64,000 nt of DNA from Phlebopus portentosus (taxonomy: Eukaryota > Basidiomycota > Agaricomycetes > Boletales > Boletinellaceae). The notes beneath the pieces are model-generated. The model had not been told where the DNA came from and did no database searches. It worked only from the letters and a program-made list of their open reading frames with translations. A program made the translations under genes and the position numbers. This document shows positions 34,301-47,506 of the stretch, one piece after another (the stretch's first letter is position 1; each line of letters starts with the position of its first letter). Location of the stretch: positions 1,860,001 through 1,924,000 of the forward strand of contig JAYXKI010000008.1 in the NCBI GenBank assembly GCA_037892935.1, read 5' to 3'.

Positions 34301-34748
34301 TGAAGTTGTGGAAAAGGTGGATGCGAGCGTGTATAGACTAAAGATCCCAAGGACATGGAAACATGTTCACCCTGTCTTTAATGAGATCCTGCTCAAACCG
34401 GCCATCCAGCTATCCTTCGAATCACAAAACTGGCTGCCCCCACCTCCACCCGTAATCATTGATGAACACGAGGAATACGAAGTTGAAGAGATACTCGACT
34501 CGTGACTACATTGAGGTAAACTTCAATTTCTGGTCAAGTGGGTTGGGTACGAAGAAGCAACTTGGCAACCGGACTCGGACGTTAACACGAATGCACAGGA
34601 AGTAATCCAAGAGTTTTATCGAAAACACCCTGGAGCCCCACAAAAGTTAACAATACCTCGACAAAGCATGCGAGCGCTAGATAGGTTTACATCGTTGGAA
34701 GGATGAAGTGGTTGGTCGGGATGCCCAACCTTGAGGGGGGGGGGGTGA
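31379..34748 (+). pseudogene. pol of element C, 3' part
   Basis: Continues C-pol from the protease (GLYIDEGFVKRY) through RT (YLDD near 32,314), RNase H, integrase and chromodomain to the TGA at 34,746-34,748, after a G-run of about 12. It has the same extra segment after RNase H as G (about 33,230-33,340). Stops are frequent, for example at 31,547, 31,814, 32,282 and 34,502. Confidence 0.9.
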
Positions 34749-35109
34749 TGTAAGGACTCGAACATTTTCCTTTTCTTTTCTTATGTCATCATTCATTTTA
34801 ATATTCTTTTCTTTTTCTTTTATTTTTCTTATGCGCTTATTCATCCATCTGCCGGAACATTCCACAATGTTCTATTACACTCACTAATTATCCCATTCCT
34901 TTGTCATGTGACTTCCCATTAGAGTAGACCTTTCCCATGCTTGAAGTCTATATAAGTAGATAGTTTGACTCTTTTGTTTCCTTATCTTTCTATTCTACTT
35001 ACCTTCACTTCGACTTAGCGTGTGTAAGCTCGACAACTCATGTTAGCCAGTTGTTAGTTATTGTGTTGGCCGCCTTGAGATTGATGCCTGTTAGTCTTGC
35101 TGCCTAACA
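34749..35109 (+). repeat. 3' LTR of element C (361 bp)
   Basis: TGTAAGGACT ... CTGCCTAACA, same length and type as the 5' LTR at 13,866-14,226. Followed by the TSD aatca and then by the remainder of the LTR of E. Confidence 0.92.
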
Positions 35110-35199
35110 AATCATTAGTAAGAAAAGAAAAGAAAAGAAAAGAAAAGTAAAATAGAAGATGATATAAGAAAATAAAAGGAAAATGTTTAAGTCCTTACA

Positions 35200-38100
35200 T
35201 CACCCCCCCTTTAAGGTTGGGCGTCCTGACCAACCACATAGCCCTTTCGATGAAGTGAATTTGTATAGTGCATGTAGGTTTTGTCAAGATATAGCCAGCT
35301 TTCTTAGAGCCCCAGGATATTTGTAATAGAATTCTTGGATTGATTCTTGCACATTGTCCTTGACGTAAGACTCTAGTTGCCATGTTGCTGCTTCGTATCC
35401 AACCCACTTGACCAGGAACTGAAGTTATCCTCAATGTAAGCATGAGTTGAATATTTCTTCAACCTTGTATTCTTCCTGTTCGTCAATGATCACTGGTGGA
35501 GGTGGAGGTAGTTTCTTTTGTGACTTGAAAGATGGCTGAACAGCTGGTTTGAGACCAAATGAACCTTCTTCCATGTCTTTGGTAGTCTGAGTTTATATGC
35601 ACTTGCACCAACTTTCTCTGTAACCTCAAAGGGGCCAAACCATTTGTCATCCATCTTCTTCATCAGTCGGATCATCTTAAAGTTCTGTCCATCTAAGAAG
35701 ACCTTTTGTCCCACTTCATACCTGATGGACTCTCCAGCATGACAGTCATAAAAATGCTTTATGTCTTTGTTTTCCTGGATTAGATTAGTTTGGGTGAGCT
35801 CGTGTACCTCCTTGACATACTTAGCAAATTCCTCCGCTGACAGGTTAGACGATGCCATTTCGACACCCGTAAAGTCTAAAGGGTGTATTCTGGCGTTGAC
35901 AAAAAAAGGGGACAACTTTGTCACTGAGTGTTCACAATTGTTGTATGTGAACTCTGCAAGAGCTAGCCAGTCTGCCCAATCCAACTGCCGATGATTGACG
36001 TACAGTCGAAGGTACTGTTCGAGTTCTTGGTTAGCTTGCTCCATCTGTCCATCTGTCTGTGGGTAGTATGCTGTTGACAGGTTGCCTTCGATATGGAGGA
36101 GCTTGTATAACTCCTTTATCATCTTTGCATCAAATCGCACTCCTCAGTCGTGGATGATCTTTCAAGGTAAACTGTGTAACTGGAAGATGTGGTCTCTGTA
36201 AATCCTTGCCATGCCTTTTGCCGTTAATTTTGTCATTATCAGAATTGCATGGATTTATTTGCTGAAGCGGTCAACTATAACAGACTGCATTAAACCCATT
36301 CAATTCTGGCAATTCTCCAATCAGGTCGACTGTGACAATCTGCTATGGTGCCTCTGGCACCTCGTTAAGGTGCAAAACCTTTGCTCTCATTGTCCTTAGA
36401 GCCTTTGTCCACTGACAATGATCAAACCTCTGCACATGCACCTGCACATCTCCACTTAGTCTCAGCCACCAGTACCTTTGCGCTATCAGCTGGATTGTCT
36501 TCATCACTCCTGGATGTCCTGCCAGAGTCGAGTCATGGTGTTCCTTTATGACAATTTCTCTAATGCCTGCTGGTATGTATAGCTGCCAACCCTTCTTCCA
36601 TGCTTCTTCTCTCCATTCAACACCCTTCAGTCTCTCTTCCTCATCCTCCTGTCTCTGTACTTCCCTAACCTTGTCGACAAGAATGTCTCTCAACATCTGA
36701 ACCATACCTCTAACCAGCCACTCCTTCTTGATGAAGGTTACATCCTTATTATCACGTTTGCCCTTGTCATAGTCTGCTTAGTGTGACAACAGGTCAGCTT
36801 TGCCTAATGTCTTTCCTGGCTTGTGGACTAATATGAAATTGAACTTGGTTAAGTCAAGCTGCCAATAAGCCTGTCAACAATTCAGCTTCTGTGGTGATTG
36901 GAAGTACATTAGGTTCATGTGGTCTGTCCAAACCTCAAAAGGTTTATTGGCTCCCTTGGAGGTATTGTCACCATTCTTTAAGGGCTTGGACGATGGCAAG
37001 CATCTCCTTGTTGTAGATCTTATAATTATGCTCCACTTCCAAGAAGGTCAATGATCAGTAGGCGATTACCTTTCACTTGCCATCCTACTTCTGGAGAAGT
37101 ACTCCACCAGTTGCAAAATCTGACACATCAGCTTCCACACAGAATGGGTCCTTGTTGTTAGGTATTGCTAGAACAGGGGGACTACTGAGATGATGCTTCA
37201 ACTCTTTGAATGCCGCTTGCTCCTCCTCTCCCCACTTCCACTCCACCTTACCTGTCAGCATAGTCAATAGTTTGACTATGGAGCTGTAGTCCTTGACAAA
37301 ATGCCTCAACCAATTTCCTAGTCCCAGAAATTGTTGCAGTTTATAAATGTTCTTTGAGACCGGCCAGTCTTGTACTGCTGCTGTCTTCTTGGGATCCATT
37401 TGAACTTCACCCTTGCCAATGATGTGTCTGAGGTACTTGACTGTGTCGACCTCAAACTCACATTTCTGTGGCTTCAGGAAAAGTCCATTTTGGCAGAGGA
37501 TCTTGAAGACTCATTTGGTCCACCTGCGATGTTCTTCCAGGTCATTCAAGAAGATGAGGATGTCATTGAGATAAATGATGACAATACCCTCATAGATCAG
37601 TTTCCAAAAGATGTCATTCATAAAACCTTGGAAGGTTGCTGGTGCATTACACAGCCCGAAGAACATGACCATCAGTTTAAATAGGCCTAAATTCGTCCTG
37701 AATGCTGCCTTCCACTTGTCACCTTTGTGGATCCAGGTGTTGTAATTTCCCTAGCGAACATCAAGCTTTGTGATATACTTTGCATCCTTGACTTTGTCAA
37801 TGAGCTTATTTATCAATGGCAACAGGTACTTGTTCTTGACTGTTCCTTTGTTGAGCTTCCGATAGTCTTGAATTGCTTGCAAGCTTCTATCCTCTTTCTT
37901 AATAAAGAAGAATGGCAATGCCATTGGGGACTTCGACTGTCGGATATGACCTGACACTAGTTTCTCCTCTATAAACTCCTTCATCACCTCTTGTTCCTTT
38001 GGTGACAATGGATAAACCTTGCAATCACTGGGTTTGAAATCTGGCTTCAAGTCAATAGTGTGATCCCATGTTCGGTGATTTGGTAAATGTTCAAACAATT

Positions 38101-39015
38101 TCTCACTAAAGATGTCAGCATACTCTTTCAGATAAGGCAGCCACTTTGCCGCTTCCTTCATCCTCACATTCCTCACATACTCATCATCTATCTCTTCTCT
38201 TGACAACACCAACTTGCATTTGTTAGGGCAACATGTGAATTTGACAGTTCCAAGCTTCCAGTTGATCTCTGGGTTGTGTCTCTGTAACCAATCGTGACCA
38301 AGGAAGATATTACTTGATGCCAAAGATGTGACTGCCAATCAGATTTCTTCTTCATGCTTGCCAAAGAACATCTATACTACCACGTACTCTTTAATTAATC
38401 CACCTTTGTTGCTAGTACTGTCAGTGTTGAAGACCGGTCTAGGTTGGATATACCTTTGAGTTGGGAAGCCATACTATTTGACAAAACCTTCATCAATGCA
38501 AGAGCCTGTGCACCCCGAGTCAATTAGGGCATGAGCATTAATGAAGTTTTCATCCTCAAGACCAGGATTCAACAGATCAACTTTGTCGTCTCTGGCTACC
38601 TTAGGATGTACAATGCTGACAAATGCATCCAGCTCTTTTTCACCCGCCCTCCTGATGAACTGCCCTGCATCCTCTATGCCTTTGTGCCATACCTCAGCTG
38701 CACATCTGCCAACCACATCTCACACTGCTTCGGTAACATTCACCTGAGCAACAACATTCTTGTGGTAAGGTTCTTTCACCACAATCTCATTTTTTATAGC
38801 AGTTTGATTCTGCTCTCTCACACCCAAGCTTCTTGAATCGCCTTTCTGTACATTCACTTTCCTGACAAACAAATCTTCATAGACTTTGAAGTCATCATCA
38901 TCTTCTTTAGATTCATCTGGCAACACATTGGTAAGGGGTTTTCAAAGGGTGAAACTATTACTGATATTCGCATCTTGATATTGTACAGCAGAACAATTAT
39001 ATTTTAACAAGTCTG
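35200..39015 (-). pseudogene. pol of element E
   Basis: Reads on the minus strand from the acidic N-terminus (about 38,990) through protease, RT, RNase H, integrase and chromodomain to the G-rich polypurine tract at 35,200-35,210. The RT segment and the 36,343-36,705 integrase segment are the best preserved. It contains many stops, and a deletion of about 15-20 nt near 35,553 removes part of the 'EILLKPA' coding region. Heavily decayed. Confidence 0.88.
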
Positions 39016-40079
39016 ACAAAAAGAGTCCTTTAAAAATTCAACCAGTCATTCTGACATCTATGCCTAGTCTTCTGGAAAAACCTCGCCCTCTACTATCTCT
39101 TCCAGCTCAGAGGGCACTGCTCACACATTGACATCTTCGAAGGAGGATTCATTCACTTGGCCGAGCTCCTCAAGGAGTGCTTCTCTGTCTTCTAAAATGA
39201 AGGCCGCAATGATGGCATGTATTGCATCACAACCTCGTGGGCATTCTCTGATGTAGTGATCTACTTGGCCACACTTGTAGCATATGCAGATGCAACACAC
39301 TTGGTTCATGACAACATCCATTGGTTGACCTAATCCTCCATACATCACTCCTGTTGCATCGCAACAATTATTCTGAGGGGGCGGTGTGTAGGGGCGAGCC
39401 ATCTATTGAGGCTGCATAGGACGTCTCAGCAGTGGTGCCAGAGTTGGCTTCAGTACTATCAAGCTTACTGCCTTTCTGCAACATTCAGCTATCAGGTCCC
39501 TGATTTGGCGCTTGACCCTGTCTACCTTGATGGTGGCCTTCTTGAACTCTTTGTACGTCGTTAGTTCATTAGGCAACTACATAATGCCTTCAACAACCTT
39601 CAGGTTTAATGCCCTCTTAAGGCAACTCATCAACTATTCATCATGTGCCTCTATTTCTAGGCCAGCATCTACTCAGCAGATGTCAAATTTATTGAAGAAC
39701 TCATCAGCGTTGAGGTCTCCTTGGTACATTGCATCTAGTTATTCGGAAGCCTTCTAGGATCTGGTGGGGTCATTGAACAATGTGTTGAGTTTCTTCAGGA
39801 AGGCATCCCAGTTGTCCTTGAATGCCAATTGGCCATTCTCATTGACTGCTCCACTGGTGTAGCTTTCCGCCCAGCTTGCAGCAGCACCGCTCTTCATATA
39901 CAGCTGGGTAACAAAAGTAATGGCCACTGTCACATTTCACATGCTCACGTGACACAAGCATCCAACTTCATTTGCCTCTCGATGATGCAAAACAAAAAAT
40001 TATGACTAGATTTTTTGTATATACATTAATCTGTATTTACTGTTAGCTATCAAAGCATTAGTATCTAGTAGGTCCTCCT

Positions 40080-42175
40080 TTTGAATCAATTACTGCCTGT
40101 GCATGGTGAGGTATAGACAAAATATAATTATTTATCTTCTTTATTGGTATCTGCTCCCATGCCTCCAATACAGCTGCCTCAAGCTCCCCAAGTGATGTTG
40201 GAGGATGTCGATGAGCCCATATATTCCATTTCAGGTCCAGCCAGCATGGTTCAATCGTGCTGATATTGGGTGAAGAGGGTGGATGTAGAAACCTTGAAAT
40301 GCTGTGTTGTTCAAACTACTGTTGTGTCAACTTTGCAGTATAACAGTGTGCATTGTCCTGCTAAAATGTAACAGACCAATTGTGTCATCGAACCTGCTTG
40401 TAAAAATCTAACAAACACCCATCTAAAACCTGCTCAATGTAACACTTCACAGTCATTCCACCACCCTTCCCACCTGGATAGTCAAGTACAATGAGAGGGC
40501 CCTTCCTGTTGTACATAATGCACCCCTACACCATAACACACACAGGAGACTTGGTGAAGGTTGGAATAATGCAATCTTCATGCCAGACTTCATCGGAACT
40601 TTGGGTACAGTAAACAGCACCCAGGTGTGAGCCGAGGTATACATAGCACTCATCTGAGAAAATAACCGACTTCAATTCCTTCATCGTTATCTTTGCCAGC
40701 TGTTTCACACGTGCTAGCCTCTGCACCTGGTTGGCCTTGGTAATGTATGGAGCATGTCTGGCCTTCCTACACTTAAGATCTATGGCCTTCAGCTCACGTT
40801 TGACGGTACGAGGACTGATTTTGGTATGCAGCTGTTTTGCAAGGATTTTGTATGGTGCAAAGTGGTTCTTTCAGGCGGTACATCTCAGGAGGCGGTGTAG
40901 AGATACCTGCAGATTTGAGCTTGGATCTACTCTATTTGGATGATCTGACATACCGATCATCAGAACGATCGACCTTGACCATATGTGGAAGGATCTGCAG
41001 TGTGGATCAGTAGGTTGTGCATTTACAGTTCAGCAGCCTTCTGTTCCCCTCCATCCAGCCTCACTCTCTATTGTCTACCCCTTTCAGGCGACAGGCTGTG
41101 ATGCAGATGACTTGGTTGGATGTCCATATTTACATTTTATTTGGTTTCTTTCCTTATTTATCTCCCTGAATCATATTTCGAGCCTTTGTTGTATGGGTGG
41201 CTCACTACTGTATATAAGCCTCCTGTGCCGCTCTAATGAAAAGGGGGAGCCCCAGAACACCCCAGTTTCGACTCATATCATCTCCAGTCAAGTTCCCTAG
41301 TCTCCCAGCTTCGTCTTAGTCCGTTCCCTCGAGTTCCAGTCCAGTTCCGACAGTTGCACCAGTTGTGCATATACTCCAGCCCAGCAGATCGTCGATTTTG
41401 CTATATCTCCATCAGTTCTCCACCGATCACCTCGGTCCAGCATTCGTTCGATTTGTCTCATCATTCTTCATCTTCGAGTATTTTCACCCACGAGTTCCGC
41501 AGAGTTCCGCTTCATTTCACCAAGTTCCAATTTTACGATAGTTTTCCGATATCTTGTTCAGTCTGTATCTCCCTCATTTCTTATCCATTCATTGTGATTC
41601 TTGATCTGTTAGGATCGTGTCGACGAGTACTTTTGATCTCTTATTTTACATCATCGACTTAGCTAGCTAGTTTTCGACCTCAGAGTAGGTGGCTCAGTTT
41701 ACACTTCTGACACGACACCCTTTTGTATTTTGTTTCCCCCTTCTCTAAGCCATTCCCCTCGACACCAGCATACACTCCTCACATTTCAGACACTCCCTCT
41801 TACATTGTACACATCTGGTTGACCCCCAGAGGTCGAACTCAGACCTTCAGACTGTCAGTTGGCCTTCAGAGCCAGCAGACACGTTTCAGCAGCATGCATG
41901 ATTGTCAAGTAGGTGTGGACATCCAGATTGGGGCTTGTTTTTTGTTGTATAAGTCATCTCAAAGCGAGCAAAGATACAACGCACAGTTCTCCAGGGCACT
42001 CCAAATGTTCTTAACACTTGCATAGCATTTTGGCCACCAATCATGGCACCAACAATGTGGTTCTTGACTGGCGATGCAAGCTGGGACCTCCTTGGACATG
42101 CATCAGACATTTGGGGTGGGTCGTGGGTCGTCTGCAAGATGGAGGAGGCAAGCAAAGCGAGGGTATGGGCAATGC
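40080..42175 (-). pseudogene. Tc1-like transposase, interrupted by a solo LTR
   Basis: Minus strand. The N-terminal HTH region (SPVKNHIVGAMIGGQNAMQV, about 41,920-42,080) stops at 41,915. It resumes below 41,016 and continues with ECYVYLGSHLGAVY and an FSDE first aspartate (about 40,640-40,665), a QQDNAH second aspartate, and SSPNISTIEPCW retaining the E. So the catalytic triad is present, but the gene is cut by the 892-bp LTR and has stops (for example a TAG after AKLTQQ). Confidence 0.82.
41016..41907 (+). repeat. Solo LTR inside the second Tc1 element
   Basis: Begins TGTGCATTTACAG, ends GATTGTCA, and is flanked on both sides by agtaggt (41,009-41,015 and 41,908-41,914). Joining the flanks with one copy restores a continuous transposase frame. 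TATATAAG at 41,211-41,218 and a downstream C-rich start region suggest a plus-oriented LTR promoter. The family is unrelated to elements A-G. The 7-bp duplication is longer than the usual 4-6 bp and may be 5 bp plus chance. Confidence 0.65.
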
Positions 42176-43180
42176 AGCACATGTTTTTTGTGACAGTGGC
42201 CATTACTTTTATCACCCAGCTGTACGACAAGACAAATATGATCTTGCTCTTGCTTGTCCTGAACTCTGATTTAGATGCATAGATGTAGAGGCATAGCTCT
42301 CGCTTGAAGTCCACATAGTTGTGTTTGCCATCAAAGTCTCGTGGTTTGGCAACATGGACTTTCTTCAATGTCTTCGAGCCTTGGTTCATGCCTTTGCCTG
42401 CAGCCTGGAGTGCCAGTGCAATGGCCATTACAAGATCCGTTATTGCTTCCTTTGATAACAACATCTCTTGCTCTTCTTCCTCTTCTTCTTCTTCTTCTTC
42501 ACTCAGTACAAATGGAGCTAGTTCTCGTGGTTCATTAAATGACAAGGAGGGTGCTATAGGAGGGGCTGATGCTGGAGCTGCTGACATTGATGCACCTGGT
42601 AATGGGGCTATTGGTTGTGCCAGTGAGGGGGTGCCAGTTTGTCTTTGTCACCTTCTTCCTTCACTTTCCAGTAAAGGGACTTTTCTTTTCTGCTAGAATA
42701 CCAATACTTGGCAGTGTCGTCCCAGTAGGCATTGAAGATCTGATCCCCCAACTTGATAATGTAGTGTCCTCACAATGCACTCCACCTAGTGTTTGTTGAG
42801 AGGTTTGCTTGCTGCTCGTCAGTTAGCTCCACCTTGATAGGCTGGGGGCAGAATGGGGATCAGGATGTTGTTCGGATGGGACTAACCTTGGACAACTGGC
42901 TCATCTTTGATGTTGATCACTAGATGGAAAGCCCCAAGATAGACAATGAATGAGATACTAGTTGATGACTGGACTCTATGCATCACCCACAAAAATGTCT
43001 GGTGTTGATTCCAAAGAAGGGTAATGCAGAGTGCCACAGTGATATGATTGGTTAGTACTTTGGGTACTATCAGAACACGTCAAAGTCAATTGGACTTCGA
43101 TGGGCAAGATAGGGGTTTGTTGTCTACATAGTAGAAACTGGGTTTTGTTCAATGTCATCCTTCGAAGATATACTTTAGGG

Positions 43181-43640
43181 TGTTAGGCGGACGGCTCAAG
43201 GACTGAGTCGAGGCAGGCCAACACAACAACAAACAAGCGTGGATGAGATAATCCTAAACACGTCGCTCAGGTCAAGACAGCTAAGACAAGGCTTAAGTCT
43301 AGACCGTCAAACGCTATGTCACAGTGAAGGTAAGTAGAATTCAGTAAACTAATAATACAAGAGTAGATACCTATGTCGCAGTGAAGGTAAGTAGAATAGA
43401 AAGACAAGGAAACAAATGAGTCAAGCTATCTACTTATATAGGCTTCAAGCATGGGAAAGGTCTACTCTAATGGGAAGTCACATGATGAAGGAATGGGGTG
43501 ATTAGTGAGCATGATAGAACATCATAGAATGTTCTGGCAACTGGATGAGTAAGCACATAAGAAAAATAAAAGAAAAGGAAAAGAATATTAAAAATGAATG
43601 ATGACATAAGAAAAGAAAAGAAAATGTTCGAGTCCTTATA
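43181..43640 (-). repeat. 3' LTR of element F (460 bp, long form)
   Basis: Contains the 57-bp segment (43,314-43,370 on plus). Its terminal TGTAAG has decayed to TATAAG on the minus strand. The G-rich polypurine tract lies immediately to the right. Confidence 0.92.
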
Positions 43641-46600
43641 TCACCCCCCCTTCAAGGTTGGGCATCCCGACCAACCACATAGTCCTTCTGACGTCATGAA
43701 TTTATACAGTGCTCGCAGACTTTGTCGAGGTATCGTTAACTTCCTTGGAGCTCCGGGATGTTTGTGATAGAATTCTTGAATCGACTCCTGCGCATTATCT
43801 TTGACGTCAGACTCTGGCTGCCATGTCGCTTCCTCATAACCAACCCACTTGACTAAGAATTGGAGCTTGCCTCGATGCAGACACGAGTCGAGTATTTCTT
43901 CAACTTCGTACTCTTCCTGCTCATCAATGATCACTGGCGGTGGCGGAGGTGGCTTCTTCTGAGATTCGAAGGATGGTTGAACGGCTGGTTTGAGCAAGAT
44001 CTTGTTGAAGACTGGATGGACCTTCTTCCAGGTCTTCGGTAGTTTGAGTCTGTATGCGCTCACACCAACCTTTTCCACTACCTCGAAGGGACTGAACCAC
44101 TTATCATCCATCTTCTTCGTCAGTTGGATCATCTCTATATTTCATCCATCCAAAAAGACTTTCTGCCCTGCCTCATAGTTAATGGACTTTCCAGCATGAC
44201 AGTCATAGAAACACTTCATTTCTTCATTCGCTTGGGTCAGGTTACCTTGGGTGAGTTCATGTACCTCCTTGATATGCTTGGCAAATTCTTCCGCTGACAG
44301 GTTTGACGATGCCATCCTGACCCCCATAAAGTCCAAGGGATGCATTCCAGTGTTAACAAAGAAGGGAGACAGTTTTGTCGCCGAATGCTCATAGTTATTG
44401 TATGCAAATTCTGCAAGCGTGAGCCAGTCCGCCCAGTCTGTTTGACGATGATTGACATACAAGCAAAGGTATTGTTCAAGTTCCTGGTTAACCCTCTCCG
44501 TCTGTCCATCAGTTTGTGGGTGATATGCTGTCGATGGGTTGCCCTCAATGTGGAGGAGTTTGTACAACTCCTTCATCATCTTTGCATCAAATTGCACCCC
44601 TCAGTCATGAATGATCTTTTGGGGTAGTCCATGTAGTTGGAAGATGTGGTCGCTGTAGATCCTAGCCATGCCTTCAGCCGTTAACTTCGTCATTGTTGGA
44701 ATCGCATAGATTTGTTTGCTAAAGCGATCAACTACCATGCAAATTGCATTAAACCCATTCAACTCTGGCAACTCTCCGATCAGGTCAACTGTGACAATTT
44801 GCCATGGTGCCTCTAGCACCTCGTTAGGGTGCAAAACCTTTGCCCTCATTGTTCTCAGAGCCTTTGTCTGCTGACAACAATCACACCCCTGTACATACAC
44901 CCACATGTCTGCACTCATCATTGGCCACCAGTACCTTCATGCTATTAACTGGATTGTCTTCGTCACTCCTGAATGTCCTGCCAGGGTTGAGTCATGGTGT
45001 TCCTTCATGATGATCTCTCTAATGCTTGCTGGTATGTACAGCCAATGGCCCTTTCTCCATGTGTCCCCTCTCTTCTCGATGTCCTTTGGTCTCACTCCCT
45101 CATCTTCTTGTCTCTGTGCTTCTGTGACCTTTTCGATGAGTATGTCTCTCGATGTCTGAACCATGCCTCTGACCAACCGCTCCTTCTTGATGAATGTTAC
45201 ATTTTCATTATCTCGCTCTCCCTTGTCGTAATCTAAACATCGTGACAACAGATCGGCCTTACCCAATGTCTTTCCGGGTTTGTGAACTAGCATAAAGTCA
45301 AACTCAGCTAAGTTGAGTCACCAACAAGCCTGTCAACGATTTAGCTTCTGCAGTGATCGGAAGTACGTTAAATTTGTGTGATCTGTCCATACTTCAAAGG
45401 GTTTGTTGGCTCCCTAGAGGTATTGTCGCCATTCCTTGAGGGCTTGAACGATGGCAAGCATTTCTTTGTCATAGATCTCATAGTTACGCTCTGCATCTAG
45501 GAATGTCGACGACCAATAAGCAATTACCTTCCACTTGCCATCTTGCTTCTGGAGAAGTACTCCACCAGTTGCAAAATCCGATGCATCAGCTTCCACTTGA
45601 AAAGGATCTTTGTTGTTGGGTATTGCCAATACAGGAGGACTGCTCAAACGATGCTTCAACTCTTCAAATGCTGCCTTCTCCTCTTTGCCCCACTTCCATT
45701 CCACCTTACCCATCAGCGTAGTCAAGGGTTTGATGACCAAACTGTAATCCTTAACAAAATGCCGCAACCAATTTCCTAGTCCCAGGAATTGTTGCAGTTT
45801 GTGGACATTCTTTAGAACTGGCCAGTCCTGCACCGCCGCTGTTTTCTTGGGATCCATTTGAACTTTGCCATTACCAATGATGTGTCCAAGGTATTTAACT
45901 GTATCTACTTCGAACTCACACTTCTGCAGTTTCAGGAAAAGTCCGTTCTGATGAAGGATCTCAAAGACTCGTTTGGTGTGCCTGCAATATTCCTCTAGAT
46001 CGTTCAAGAAGATGAGGATGTCATTGAGGTAAATGATGACAATACCCTCATGAATCAGTTCCCAAAAGATGTCGTTCATGAAGCCTTGGAATGTCACTGG
46101 CACATTACACAATCTGAAGAACATAACCATGGGTTTGAACAAGCCTAAGTTCATCCTAAATGCTGCCTTCCACTCGTCTCCCTCATGAATCTGAATGTTG
46201 TAGTATCTCAAGCGGACATCGAGCTTTGTGATGTATCTCACATCCTTGACTTTGTTGATGAGCTCATTTATTAATGGCAATGGGTACTTGTTCTTGACCA
46301 TTCCTTCGTTGAGCTTTTAGTAATCTTGGATTGCTCGCAAACTCCCATCTTCTTTCTTGATAAAAAAGAATGGTGATGCCATTGGAGATTTCGACTGTCG
46401 GATACGTCCTGATGCTAGGTTTTCCTCAATAAATTCCTTCATCGCTTCCTGTTCTTTTGGTGATAATGGGTAAGCCTTGCAGTCGCTGGGTTTGAAGTCC
46501 AGTTTCAAGTCAATAGCATGGTCCCACATTCGATGATTCGGTAGACATTTGAACAATTCCTCACTAAAGACGTTGGCATACTCTTCCAGGTAAGGTGGCC

Positions 46601-47465
46601 ACCTTGCCGCTTCCTTCATCCTCACATTCCTCACATACTCATCATCTATCTCTTCCTTTGACAACATTGAATCGCATTTGTCTGGGCAATGTGTGAACTT
46701 GACAGATCCAACCTTCCAATTGATCTCCAGGTTATGTTTCTGTAACCAGTCATGGCCGAGGAAAATGTTACTCGATGCCAAAGACGTGACCACCAGTTGG
46801 ATCTCTTCTTCATGCTTGCCAAAGAACATCCGTACCACGACATACTCCTTGATTAGTCTGCCCTCATTGCTGGTACCGTCAGTATTGAAGACTGGTCTAG
46901 GTCAGATATATCTTTGAGTCAGGAAACCATATCGCTTAATGAAACCCTCGTTGATGCAAGAGCCAGTGCATCCTGAGCCGATTAAGGCATGAGCATCAAT
47001 GAAGTGTTCATCCTCAAGCCCTGGATTCGACAGATCAACCTCATTGTCTCCAGCGACCTTAGGATGTACAATGCTGATGAAAGCATCCAATTCTTTACCA
47101 CCCACCCTCCTGATGAATTGTTCTGCATCTTCTATGCCTTTGCGCTATACCTCAGCCATGCACCTGCCAACCACCTCCCACACTGCTTCAGTATCGTTCG
47201 CCCGAGCAACAACGTTCTCGTGGTAAGGTTCTTCTGCCACAACCTCATTTTTTATAGCAGTTTGAATCCGCCCTTCCTCTCTCAATTTGCCCGCTTGCGC
47301 ATCTGCTCTTCTGACAAATAAATCTTCATAGACTTCAAAGTCATCATCGTCATCTTCAGATTCATCTGGCAGCACGTCGGTAAGGATCTTTCAAAGGGTA
47401 AAACCATCACTGATATTTGCATCTTGATATTGTACAACAGGACGATTATATTTTAACGAGTCCAA
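43641..47465 (-). pseudogene. pol of element F
   Basis: All domains are recognisable in long open stretches: chromodomain and GPF/Y (43,641-44,132), integrase (44,142-45,293), RT/RNase H (45,414-46,301), protease (46,317-47,105). The RT box reads YLND, a lost catalytic aspartate, as in A. Stops are mostly single transitions. Confidence 0.9.
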
Positions 47466-47506
47466 CGAAAAGAATCCTTAAGGAGATCGACCAGTCATTC
47501 CGACAT

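Larger units (their letters stand above)
13866..35109 (+). mobile_element. Element C: chromovirus subfamily 2, inserted in E
   Basis: Plus-strand element flanked by aatca (13,861-13,865 and 35,110-35,114). Own sequence is 13,866-16,610 and 31,384-35,109; element G (with D and a solo LTR inside it) splits its protease region. Both LTRs are 361 bp. LTR and leader differ clearly from those of A, D, E and F after the shared TATA/R region, while gag and pol stay similar at protein level, so C and G form a second subfamily. Confidence 0.92.
11892..35199 (-). repeat. 3' LTR of element E, split in three
   Basis: Pieces at 11,892-11,971, 13,573-13,865 and 35,115-35,199 join into one long-form LTR that matches the 5' LTR at 49,912-50,368. 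A TA-targeted Tc1 element separates the first two pieces and element C (TSD aatca) the last two. The 35,115 piece begins ttagtaagaaaag, continuing exactly the text cut at 13,865. Confidence 0.85.
39901..42222 (-). mobile_element. Second Tc1-like transposon, in gag of E
   Basis: 2322 bp including a nested LTR (about 1.42 kb without it). Terminal inverted repeats of about 33 bp (CAGCTGGGTAACAAAAGTAA... and ...TTACTTTTATCACCCAGCTG) are flanked by TA on both sides (39,899-39,900 and 42,223-42,224). It belongs to a different Tc1 lineage from the element at 11,972. Confidence 0.88.
39058..42832 (-). pseudogene. gag of element E, split by a Tc1-like element
   Basis: The C-terminal part (39,058-39,898) holds a CCHC knuckle (CYKCGQVDHYIREC). 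The N-terminal part (42,225-42,832) holds the acidic tract and the RELCLYIYASKSEF block. A TA-flanked insertion (39,901-42,222) separates the two in the capsid-like region. Stops and frame breaks occur in both halves. Confidence 0.87.

Noticed and set aside
42018..42282. Plus-strand frames of about 80 codons at the right end of the second Tc1 element
   Set aside because: They run through the terminal inverted repeat and oppose the minus-strand transposase, which is the real coding sequence.
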